A stretch of 21,162 bases of DNA. Source: an uncultured Oscillospiraceae bacterium (lineage in GTDB: Bacteria; Bacillota; Clostridia; Oscillospirales; Oscillospiraceae). Position numbers and translations under genes: made by a program. The notes below the pieces were generated by a model, which was not told where the DNA came from, made no database searches, and worked only from the letters and a program-made list of their open reading frames with translations. This document shows positions 7,774-13,658 of the stretch, in pieces. The stretch spans positions 1-21,162 of the forward strand of contig CAKTHW010000022.1 in the NCBI GenBank assembly GCA_934565425.1, in the 5' to 3' direction. Position 1 is the first letter of the stretch. Each line of letters begins with the position of its first letter.

Positions 7774-7782
7774 TGATAAAAT
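7774..7782 (+). promoter_or_regulatory. possible extended -10 promoter for the racemase gene
   Basis: TGATAAAAT is an extended -10; the matching -35 region (TTTATT, 7753-7758) is weak. A transcript from here would start almost at the base of the rfbAB terminator hairpin. Tentative. Confidence 0.3.
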
Positions 7783-7787
7783 AGGGG

Positions 7788-7824
7788 CCTATCCTCCATT
7801 GCTGTAGAGGATAGGTTCTTTTTC
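7788..7824 (+). terminator. intrinsic terminator of rfbAB
   Basis: CCTATCCTC (7788-7796) pairs with GAGGATAGG (7807-7815), then TTCTTTTT. It lies 45 nt after the rfbB stop and 24 nt before the racemase start. Confidence 0.88.
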
Positions 7825-7847
7825 AAACCCCACTAGGAGGAGATCAT

Positions 7848-8537
7848 ATGAAGACAATCGGACTCATCGGCGGAATGAGTTGGGAGAGTACCATTCCCTA
7901 TTACACCATCATCAATCAATCCATCCACGATACCCTCGGCGGCCTGCACAGCGCGAAGATCATTCTCTACAGTGTCGAATTCGACGAGATCGAAAAGTGT
8001 CAGTCCTGTGGCGACTGGCAGCGGAGCGCGGATATCCTGTCCGACGCGGCAAAGAAGTTGGAACTGGCCGGTGCAGATTTCCTTCTGATCTGCACCAACA
8101 CAATGCATAAAGTCTACCCGCAAATCCAAGCACAAGTCACCATCCCCATCCTCCATATCGCCGACGCCACGGCAGACGCCCTGGCGTCAGATGGCGTGAC
8201 CAAGGTCGCACTCCTGGGGACTCGCTACACCATGCAAGAGGATTTTTACAAGTCCAAGCTGGTGGCCCGTGGATTTGAGGTGCTCGTGCCGGAGCAAGCG
8301 GATATCGACGAGGTGAATCGCATCATCTTTGAGGAGCTGTGCGTTGGTACGCTGAAAGAAACCTCCCGGAAGACATTCTCCCGTATCATCGACAGCCTGA
8401 AAGCACGCGGCGCACAAGCTGTGATTCTGGGCTGCACCGAAATCGGACTGTTGGTGAAGCAAGAGCACGCCTCCCTCCCCCTCTATGATACAACGGTGAT
8501 CCACGCCAGCAGAGCGGCGGAGAAAGCAATGGAATAA
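7848..8537 (+). CDS. aspartate/glutamate racemase-family protein (YgeA/RacX-like)
   Basis: 229 aa, PLP-independent two-cysteine racemase fold. The N-terminus MKTIGLIGGMSWEST is typical of the YgeA/RacX branch. The two catalytic cysteines are visible: Cys82 in ICTNTMHK and Cys196 in LGCTEIG, so it should be active. Substrate may be Asp, Glu or a wider set of amino acids, as known for YgeA/RacX proteins; a supply of D-amino acids for the cell wall is an inference. AGGAGG lies 8 nt before the ATG. Codons end in A or T more often than in rfbAB just upstream, hinting at a different history. It is closed by a terminator 2 nt after the stop. Confidence 0.9.
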   Translation: MKTIGLIGGMSWESTIPYYTIINQSIHDTLGGLHSAKIILYSVEFDEIEKCQSCGDWQRSADILSDAAKKLELAGADFLLICTNTMHKVYPQIQAQVTIPILHIADATADALASDGVTKVALLGTRYTMQEDFYKSKLVARGFEVLVPEQADIDEVNRIIFEELCVGTLKETSRKTFSRIIDSLKARGAQAVILGCTEIGLLVKQEHASLPLYDTTVIHASRAAEKAME

Positions 8538-8539
8538 GC

Positions 8540-8574
8540 AAAGGAGCCAGTCACTAAACTGGCTCCTTTATTTT
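8540..8574 (+). terminator. intrinsic terminator of the racemase gene (copy 1 of a duplicated hairpin)
   Basis: AAAGGAGCCAGT (8540-8551) pairs perfectly with ACTGGCTCCTTT (8558-8569), followed by ATTTT. The same stem sequence recurs at 8890-8918. Confidence 0.9.
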
Positions 8575-8577
8575 CCC

Positions 8578-8606
8578 TTGCGGAATCAAACGAATCATGG
8601 TATTTT
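8578..8606 (+). promoter_or_regulatory. probable promoter of the type I toxin mRNA
   Basis: TTGCGG (8578-8583), a 17-nt spacer, TATTTT (8601-8606). The predicted start near 8613 is just before the left arm of the long-range inverted repeat (8618). Confidence 0.6.
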
Positions 8607-8634
8607 ATAGGTGGCATTGCCAATTACGGTAGGC

Positions 8635-8672
8635 GGTTGACCCTCTTTATTCAAGAGGGTATCAGCTTTTTT
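8635..8672 (+). terminator. terminator-like leader hairpin before the toxin gene
   Basis: ACCCTCTT (8640-8647) pairs with AAGAGGGT (8653-8660), extendable through a 2-nt bulge (GGTTG with CAGCT), then six T (8667-8672). It uses the same bases as the left arm of the long-range repeat, so the two folds compete. It could attenuate toxin transcription. Confidence 0.55.
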
Positions 8673-8675
8673 CTG

Positions 8676-8700
8676 CCCTCTATCATGACATGAGAGGGGG
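8676..8700 (+). promoter_or_regulatory. hairpin masking the toxin ribosome binding site
   Basis: CCCTCT (8676-8681) pairs with AGAGGG (8693-8698), an 11-nt loop. The second arm is the first part of the purine-rich Shine-Dalgarno AGAGGGGG (8693-8700), which lies 7 nt before the ATG at 8708. Confidence 0.65.
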
Positions 8701-8707
8701 CGATCCT

Positions 8708-8800
8708 ATGGTGACTTATTCCGACCTGTTTACATACACGTTGGTTTTGATCGGCCTGGCCGGTCTGTTCATCGCCGCACGGAATAGAAAAAAGAAGTAA
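8708..8800 (+). CDS. type I toxin peptide, holin-like (Fst/TxpA/Hol_Tox type), 30 aa
   Basis: A 30-residue peptide: short polar N-terminus MVTYSDLF, one membrane helix (about residues 8-24, TYTLVLIGLAGLFIAA) and a basic tail RNRKKK. This is the standard layout of Gram-positive type I toxins and of the 'putative holin-like toxin' peptides common in clostridia, which often begin M-V/T-T-Y. Overexpressed family members damage the membrane. It has a clear Shine-Dalgarno that is masked by a hairpin, its own promoter, and a convergent antisense RNA overlapping its last codons. The stop codon and the last Lys codons lie inside the bidirectional terminator stem. It is too short for standard gene callers and likely unannotated. 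Toxicity is inferred, not shown. Confidence 0.85.
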   Translation: MVTYSDLFTYTLVLIGLAGLFIAARNRKKK

Positions 8801-8832
8801 CCGCCTCTTCCAAAGTATCGGTTACTTCTTTT
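8788..8832. terminator. bidirectional terminator between toxin mRNA and antisense RNA
   Basis: A 14-bp perfect stem (8790-8803 with 8819-8832) and 15-nt loop. On the minus strand the GC-containing stem is followed by six T (8793-8788), a good terminator for the antisense RNA; on the plus strand it ends in TTCTTTT, weaker, allowing some toxin mRNA to read on to 8925. Confidence 0.8.
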
Positions 8833-8873
8833 AACCACAACTGAGGGTCAACCGTCTATCGGCATGCCCCGGT
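8788..8873 (-). ncRNA. antisense RNA antitoxin of the type I toxin
   Basis: About 86 nt predicted from the promoter at 8907-8880 to the terminator at 8788. It is fully complementary to the 3' region of the toxin mRNA, including the last toxin codons, and contains the complement of the right arm of the long-range repeat; its own 5' part therefore almost copies the mRNA's left arm. This convergent 3' overlap matches txpA/RatA and bsrG/SR4 of Bacillus subtilis. No homology to a named RNA is claimed. Confidence 0.75.
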
Positions 8874-8879
8874 ATCTTT

Positions 8880-8907
8880 ATTATACCGGAAAGGAGCCAG
8901 TTGTCAA
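8880..8907 (-). promoter_or_regulatory. consensus promoter of the antisense RNA
   Basis: Minus strand: TTGACA (8907-8902), a 16-nt spacer, TATAAT (8885-8880); both hexamers are perfect consensus. The -35 is made from the loop and inner stem of the terminator hairpin at 8890-8918, so one sequence serves both ends. Confidence 0.85.
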
Positions 8908-8925
8908 CTGGCTCCTTTGTTTTTT
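8890..8925 (+). terminator. terminator of the toxin mRNA (copy 2 of the duplicated hairpin)
   Basis: AAAGGAGCCAGTT (8890-8902) pairs with AACTGGCTCCTTT (8906-8918), then G and six T (8920-8925). It nearly repeats the racemase terminator at 8540-8569. Confidence 0.88.
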
Positions 8926-8974
8926 CTTTGGAAACAGGATGCCGTCCGTATCTTGGTCACCGGTATCCTTAGAT

Positions 8975-10201
8975 TTACTTGCCGTTATCAAACCCAGCCT
9001 TATAGCTTAGGATCTTGTTAACGCTCTTATCCAGTCGTTCCATACTGATCGTGCCATCTTTGCACGCGGCCAGAACAGCATCATAAGCTTCGACAAAGTC
9101 ATACGGCATCAGCAGGACATCACAGCCTGCCTGGAATGCTTTTACCGCAGCCTCGCCGGAAGAATACGTGTCTGTAATCGCCTGCATAGAAAGAGAGTCT
9201 GTGATAATGAGCGTATGATCTGCATCAGGGATCAGACTTACGATCTGCTCAGAGAGCGTAGCAGGCGTATCGTCCCCTGTCACATTTGGCATAGAGATAT
9301 GCGATACCATGATCGCATGCTGTCCAACCTCCGAAGCAGCCTCAAACGGCAACAACTCGCAGCCCTTGATCTCTTCCAGCGTGCGATAGCTGTAGGCAAA
9401 ACCAGTGTGGCTGTCCTCGGCGGTGTCACCGTGGCCTGGGAAGTGCTTAAAGGTCGGGATAACACCAGCATCTGCGATCCCCTTGCCTGCTGATTTTGCA
9501 AGCTCGGCTGCCTTTGCCGCATCAGAAGAAAACGCGCGTGTCCCTATGACCGGATTGTTCGGATTGGTATTGACGTCTGCATCCGGTGCAAAGTCAATAT
9601 TAAACCCATATTTCTTGACATAGTTGCCGATCGTGTTTCCCATTTTGTAGGCTGCATCCGTCCCTTTTTCACCGACAGCGGCAGCGCTTTCATATTTGGG
9701 CAGATCAAATGTCTCCGTATTGGCCAGACGCGCAACGCTTCCGCCTTCCTCATCCACTGCGATAAACATCGGAATATCCGATGCGGACTGAAGGTCGGCA
9801 TTGAATTTCGTGATCTGATCCGGATCCAGTATGTTTTTGCTAAACTGGCACACACCGCCCACCTGGTACTTTTTGATGTTGGTACGAATGGCGTCGTTTA
9901 CCTCCGTAGCTCCCTCCGCCTTAACATCATTACACTGTTCCGCTGTATAGGTTTCCGAATCCAACACATCCGGCCGTATGATAAACAGCTGTCCGACCTT
10001 CTGCTCCAACGTCAGTTCCGGTGTCTTTTCCTCTGTTTCAACTCCACTGGATGCAGAACTGCCAGAACCATTTGATTCGCTAGAGCCATTCGACCTACTA
10101 GAACTATTCGACCCGCTAGAGCCATTCTGCACTGCGGAACCGCAGCCGCTCAATAAAAGCGTGAACACAAGAGCCGCTGATACAATAGAACGAATTTTCA
10201 T
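8975..10201 (-). CDS. NagZ-like glycoside hydrolase family 3 lipoprotein
   Basis: 408 aa. A lipoprotein signal ends at LLLSGC with Cys20, followed by a Ser/Asn/Gly-rich spacer (about 21-55) built of near-repeats of NGSS, then one GH3 catalytic domain (about 62-405). GH3 beta-N-acetylglucosaminidase marks are present: AVDEEGGSVARL (148-159), the KHFPGHGDT...DSH loop (252-265) that supplies the His/Asp acid-base pair, and the nucleophile Asp335 in ITDSLSM. It should cut GlcNAc from peptidoglycan fragments or other glycans outside the cell, like Bacillus NagZ (YbbD). Start at 10201 is chosen for its signal peptide and GGGAGGGG upstream. It has its own promoter and an ~87-nt leader. Codon use is less GC-biased than the wall operon next to it. 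Confidence 0.92.
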   Translation of the reverse strand: MKIRSIVSAALVFTLLLSGCGSAVQNGSSGSNSSSRSNGSSESNGSGSSASSGVETEEKTPELTLEQKVGQLFIIRPDVLDSETYTAEQCNDVKAEGATEVNDAIRTNIKKYQVGGVCQFSKNILDPDQITKFNADLQSASDIPMFIAVDEEGGSVARLANTETFDLPKYESAAAVGEKGTDAAYKMGNTIGNYVKKYGFNIDFAPDADVNTNPNNPVIGTRAFSSDAAKAAELAKSAGKGIADAGVIPTFKHFPGHGDTAEDSHTGFAYSYRTLEEIKGCELLPFEAASEVGQHAIMVSHISMPNVTGDDTPATLSEQIVSLIPDADHTLIITDSLSMQAITDTYSSGEAAVKAFQAGCDVLLMPYDFVEAYDAVLAACKDGTISMERLDKSVNKILSYKAGFDNGK

Positions 10202-10294
10202 AAACCCCTCCCTATATTTCACGTACTGTATTTTAAGCATTACGCTCTTCTCCCAGACCTACGTGCTATACCAATACTTGTATTCCGTTTTTTC

Positions 10295-10323
10295 AATATA
10301 CTTGGGAACGAACCGCTTGTCAA
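10295..10323 (-). promoter_or_regulatory. sigma-A promoter of the GH3 lipoprotein gene
   Basis: Minus strand: TTGACA (10323-10318), a 17-nt spacer, TATATT (10300-10295), about 90 nt before the start codon. No terminator was seen between the end of the upstream operon (10350) and this promoter, so read-through is also possible. Confidence 0.85.
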
Positions 10324-10349
10324 TCCAGCTCTTTGCTTTTCTAATGTTT

Positions 10350-10712
10350 TCACAAACGGGAAATGGCGATCCCCGCCAAAATGATGATGACGCCCAGAAT
10401 CTTTCTCTTGCTGGGTCGCTCGTGCAAAAAGATGGCACTGAACAAGAAGATCCAGATAAAACTGGTGGCAGTAATGCAGGGCAGCACCGACACAGGCACG
10501 CAGATGAGCGCTACCTGATTCAGCGCCAGAGACAGGAAGAGCAGTCCGTAGGACACGATGACCCGGACGTTCAAAAACTTCCAAATGAACCCGCTTTTCT
10601 TCTGGCCAGTGGTGTTGGCCTGCTGTTTGAGCAAAATCTGGCTGATGGTGGCGATGAGCACTGCCGCAAAGGCCATCACATAACAAAAAGTCGGAGTAAA
10701 TTCAATGTTCAT
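10350..10712 (-). CDS. SMR/ArnE-F-like membrane protein, second half-flippase
   Basis: 120 aa with four predicted membrane helices, the size of small multidrug resistance and ArnE/ArnF proteins. The C-terminal motif LHERPSKRKILGVIIILAG is the usual SMR/EamA ending. Its start overlaps the end of the partner gene by 11 nt, so the two are co-translated and probably form a heterodimer. The membrane-embedded Glu found in drug-exporting SMR proteins (EmrE Glu14) is here Ala21 by alignment on the following ILLK motif. In the context of a GT2, an aminosugar transaminase and a GT-C protein, the likely role is flipping an undecaprenyl-phosphate-linked sugar to the outer face. It is the last gene of the operon. 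Confidence 0.85.
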   Translation of the reverse strand: MNIEFTPTFCYVMAFAAVLIATISQILLKQQANTTGQKKSGFIWKFLNVRVIVSYGLLFLSLALNQVALICVPVSVLPCITATSFIWIFLFSAIFLHERPSKRKILGVIIILAGIAISRL

Positions 10713-11061
10713 CGGACATACTCACCACCATTCCCACAATGATCACCGCCATGCCGATGATCTGTTTCGGCTGGATCTGTTCATGGAAGAACACCGCCGC
10801 CCACACGAAGATCAGCACGTAGGTCAAGCCCTTCCGCAGATACGCCGTTGTCAGCGGCAGCCGCTCCAACAGCAGCTGCCACGCCACCGCGTACAGCGCC
10901 ATAATGCCCACCGCCAGGCAGAAGAAGAATAGGTACCCAGCAGACAGGAAAGGATACTGCCCCCCCAGCTTCAGCACCGTGGAGGACAAGCTCTCAAAGA
11001 CGATGGCCACAATAGCCAGGGCATATAGATTCCGTTTTTTATCGAGAAATCGGTCTAACAC
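10702..11061 (-). CDS. SMR/ArnE-F-like membrane protein, first half-flippase
   Basis: 119 aa, four predicted helices. Starts with GTG at 11061, preceded by AAGGAG at 6 nt. The first helix (AIVAIVFESLSSTVLK) keeps a Glu at residue 23 in the position of EmrE Glu14, unlike its partner. The C-terminus has the common HEQIQPKQIIGMAVIIVG motif. It follows the PaaK-like gene by 10 nt and overlaps the second SMR gene, so a two-gene flippase resembling ArnE/ArnF is likely. A drug efflux role is possible by family but poorly supported by the neighbours. Confidence 0.85.
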   Translation of the reverse strand: MLDRFLDKKRNLYALAIVAIVFESLSSTVLKLGGQYPFLSAGYLFFFCLAVGIMALYAVAWQLLLERLPLTTAYLRKGLTYVLIFVWAAVFFHEQIQPKQIIGMAVIIVGMVVSMSDEH

Positions 11062-11071
11062 AGGATACTCC

Positions 11072-12415
11072 TTATCGTTCCACGACCTTCTTGGCCTCCT
11101 CCGGCAGGTTGTTCACGATCATCCGCAACTTGCCATTGGGGTCGCTGGGGATCTCGTCCATCCACTCGTAGACAAAATGGAACTCATTGTTCAGCGCCGG
11201 TGCAAACACCGCCGTATATTTCTGTTCAATCTCCGCCGTGCTCATGTGACAGAAGGGGTCTTTGACCGCCTGGATGCGGATGGTGTCATAGCTCTCCTGG
11301 ATGAACCGGCTCTGAGCCACGCCCAGCCCGACGGCGTAATTGACCACCACTTCCAGGTTGCCCCACTCGGTCACGGTGCCGTCCTTGTGGTGGATGACAT
11401 CGTTCATCCGCCCCTTGATGTTGGTGATCTGCCGCAGGCCGTCCACCATACGGGACTCCATTCGGTCGCCGGTGACATAGTTGATGAGAGGGAAGTCAGT
11501 TTTGTACAGGGGGGTGATGACCGCCACGCCGTTGTCCGTTGGATTCCCGTCCTCGTCTATCATGTTGACCACATGGGTGTCGCTGTTGACTCGGAAAAAG
11601 TCCTCACCCGGCAGCCGCACTGCCGCCGTAGAAGTCTCAGACAGGCCGTAGGGATTGATCAGCCCCGGCCCCAGCATCTCCTTCAACAGCGCTTCGCTGC
11701 TGGGATCCAGCATCTCGCTGATGGGAGAATACCACTTGGGCTTGTGGAGGTACAGCCGGTTGCGCTTGGCATACAGACACACTCGCACCATGATGTTCTT
11801 ATGGATGTACAGATAGTCGGGTTTATAGTCGTTGATCTCCTGCAATAAAATGCGACTGGGCACCCGCTGCTTGATGGCATCGGACATATCCTTCCAACGG
11901 GTGTCGATGAGCTGCTGCGTCCAGCTTTTTTTGCCGCCAGTGGCCGTGTGCAGGCTGTTGGGCCGGTGGAGACACTTGTGGATCCCCGGCTTGAAGCCGG
12001 CCAGCATGATGGAGCGCATAAAGTTGGCCTTGTTCCAGGCGTTCTCCTTGGGCGAAAAGGGAGTGCGCAGGGGCACGCCGGTGGAACCGCTGGTGGGCGA
12101 GATATGCCAGTCCTTGTACTTCTCCGGATGCTCGTCCAGCTCCAGATTGGACCAGTCCCGCAGCTCCTCCTTGGTCAGCACCGGAAACTTGTACAGATCC
12201 TCCGCACAGGTGTAATCCTCCGGCGTGGTGCCGGTGGCCTCGAACCGTTCCCGATAGAAGGGAATGCCGTAGGCGATCTTCATCAGCTCCCGCACCTTCC
12301 GATCCTGCACCGCCTTGACCTTGGCCGGGTTGGTGGGGACTTTCCGATATAATTTCATCAGGTCCGTGGGAAAATACCACAGGTTTTCCCACCGTTTCTC
12401 TGAAGCGTAAGACAT
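11072..12415 (-). CDS. PaaK/CapK-like adenylate-forming enzyme
   Basis: 447 aa. Matches the phenylacetate-CoA ligase/CapK branch of the ANL superfamily: N-terminal VRELMKIAYGIPFYRERF, the nucleotide-binding loop SPTSGSTGVP (106-115), then NPYGLSETST and the TGDRMESR core. Such CapK-like proteins are often in capsule and wall-polymer clusters, where they are thought to activate a carboxylic acid as an acyl-adenylate for transfer; the acid is unknown. Start at 12415 rather than further upstream because AAAGGAG lies 9 nt before it and MSYASEKRWENLW is a natural beginning. It is 49 nt after the ATP-grasp gene and 10 nt before the flippase pair. With the ATP-grasp ligase it may modify the amino group of the sugar made by RffA. 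Confidence 0.85.
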   Translation of the reverse strand: MSYASEKRWENLWYFPTDLMKLYRKVPTNPAKVKAVQDRKVRELMKIAYGIPFYRERFEATGTTPEDYTCAEDLYKFPVLTKEELRDWSNLELDEHPEKYKDWHISPTSGSTGVPLRTPFSPKENAWNKANFMRSIMLAGFKPGIHKCLHRPNSLHTATGGKKSWTQQLIDTRWKDMSDAIKQRVPSRILLQEINDYKPDYLYIHKNIMVRVCLYAKRNRLYLHKPKWYSPISEMLDPSSEALLKEMLGPGLINPYGLSETSTAAVRLPGEDFFRVNSDTHVVNMIDEDGNPTDNGVAVITPLYKTDFPLINYVTGDRMESRMVDGLRQITNIKGRMNDVIHHKDGTVTEWGNLEVVVNYAVGLGVAQSRFIQESYDTIRIQAVKDPFCHMSTAEIEQKYTAVFAPALNNEFHFVYEWMDEIPSDPNGKLRMIVNNLPEEAKKVVER

Positions 12416-12464
12416 AACACGTTTCTCCTTTTTCCTTCGTCTCTCTCCCGCCAAGGGCAGCCGC

Positions 12465-13658
12465 TTATTCCGGGTCGATGGTGATCTTCACCTGCGCCAT
12501 CGCCCGGTCGATCAGCGCTTTCGCCTGGGGCACACTGTCCCCGATGGCGATGATCTGCCCGATGCGATCCGGCCCCTTGCGGAACTGCCGCACGGCATCG
12601 CCCACCTGGTAATCCATAGACAGGTTGATGATGCGCTCGTCCGGCGTCACGCCGCTCAAGTCAATCTCCGTGATCTGCCCCGTCACCGGCGCCTGGAACA
12701 GCATTTCCGCGTTGGGCTGGGGGGCTGCCTGGGGCGTAAAGTCGGGTTTTTCACCCAGGTTGCACTGGATGATCTTCTCATAATAGTCAAAGCCATAGTA
12801 CAGGCTGGTCATCTCCACCAGACAGGTGGCGCCCGCCCGTGCGCCAATCTCCAGCACATAGGTCTTGCCCTTGCACAGGATGAAGTCGGCGTTGATGGCG
12901 CAGTTGTCCACCTCCAGGCTCTTCACTGCCCGGCGCAGCTGTTCCTCTGCGTCCGCCACGATGTCCGCACCCATGTCATAGGGCGCAAAATGACCGATAG
13001 GCACCCCAGTATCCCCCTGGAACACGTAGTCCCCATGGGGCAGGATGAACTGCACTTCCCCATCCAACACGAACGCCTGTGCGCCGAACTCGTCGCCGAT
13101 GAGGAACTCTTCAATGAGGTAGTGATCCGCGTGGGTGTTCTCCTTCACCTGCTCATAGGCGTAGGCGATGTCCTCTGGTCCATTGACTCGGGTGATGCCC
13201 CGACTGCCGGAGGAGTCTATACTCTTGAAGATGACCGGATAGCCGATCTCCTGACAAATGTCCACTGGGTTAGCATTATCCATATCCACATGGATGAACC
13301 GCGCCGTCCGCACGCCGCCCTTCTCAAAAGCCGCCTTCATCAGCGCCTTGTCCTGGGCACGCTCTGCCGCCGCCTCGCTGGGGCCTTTCAGCCCCAACTG
13401 GTCGCACACATATCCCTGAGCAGGCACGCAAACGTCAGTGCCGCACACGCAGACCCCGGCCACCTGTTCTTCCTTGGCCAGCGCCAGCATGGCGTCCTTG
13501 TCCACGGTATTCTCATAGACCACCTTGTCCGCCAGCGCGAACCCCGGATAGTTGCCGGGGATGCTGGCCACGATGGTCTCCAAGCCCATCCGCTTGGCGG
13601 TCTCGATCAGAGGCACCTGGTAAATACCAGCGCCTAAAATCAGAAGTTTTTTCTTCAT
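12465..13658 (-). CDS. ATP-grasp ligase (carboxylate-amine ligase family)
   Basis: 397 aa with the ATP-grasp layout: a Rossmann-like N-terminal domain (LLILGAGIYQVPLI), the ATP-binding FKSIDSSGSRG around Lys145 (141-154), and the metal-binding end NADF...VLEIGARAGA with Glu270. Enzymes of this family form amide or ester bonds by way of an acyl phosphate. The substrates are not readable; the operon context (an aminosugar transaminase upstream, a PaaK-like enzyme downstream) suggests it joins an acid, perhaps an amino acid, to the 4-amino group of the sugar. The start codon overlaps the GT2 stop (ATGA) and has GGAGGAG in front, so translation is coupled. Length is normal for the family. Confidence 0.88.
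   Translation of the reverse strand: MKKKLLILGAGIYQVPLIETAKRMGLETIVASIPGNYPGFALADKVVYENTVDKDAMLALAKEEQVAGVCVCGTDVCVPAQGYVCDQLGLKGPSEAAAERAQDKALMKAAFEKGGVRTARFIHVDMDNANPVDICQEIGYPVIFKSIDSSGSRGITRVNGPEDIAYAYEQVKENTHADHYLIEEFLIGDEFGAQAFVLDGEVQFILPHGDYVFQGDTGVPIGHFAPYDMGADIVADAEEQLRRAVKSLEVDNCAINADFILCKGKTYVLEIGARAGATCLVEMTSLYYGFDYYEKIIQCNLGEKPDFTPQAAPQPNAEMLFQAPVTGQITEIDLSGVTPDERIINLSMDYQVGDAVRQFRKGPDRIGQIIAIGDSVPQAKALIDRAMAQVKITIDPE

Larger units (their letters stand above)
8618..8864 (+). repeat. long-range inverted repeat joining the 5' and 3' ends of the toxin mRNA
   Basis: Left arm 8628-8645 pairs with right arm 8843-8860 over 18 bp (16 Watson-Crick, 2 G-U). With a 6-nt bulge the pairing extends through TGCC (8618-8621) and GGCA (8861-8864). 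The arms enclose the toxin gene. In a transcript running to the 8890-8925 terminator this would fold the mRNA back on itself, as known for several type I toxin mRNAs. Confidence 0.75.

Noticed and set aside
8618..8864. Terminal inverted repeats of a MITE-like element around the toxin gene
   Set aside because: The repeats fit the ends of the toxin mRNA better than a transposon: no target-site duplication was seen outside them, and G-U pairs make sense only in RNA. Kept as a minor alternative.
10070..10135. Short direct repeats in DNA, possible repeat array
   Set aside because: They encode the Ser/Asn/Gly-rich linker of the GH3 lipoprotein; low-complexity coding repeats, not a CRISPR array.
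10350..11061. SMR pair as a drug-resistance exporter
   Set aside because: Position at the end of a glycosylation operon and the missing Glu in one partner favour a lipid-sugar flippase.
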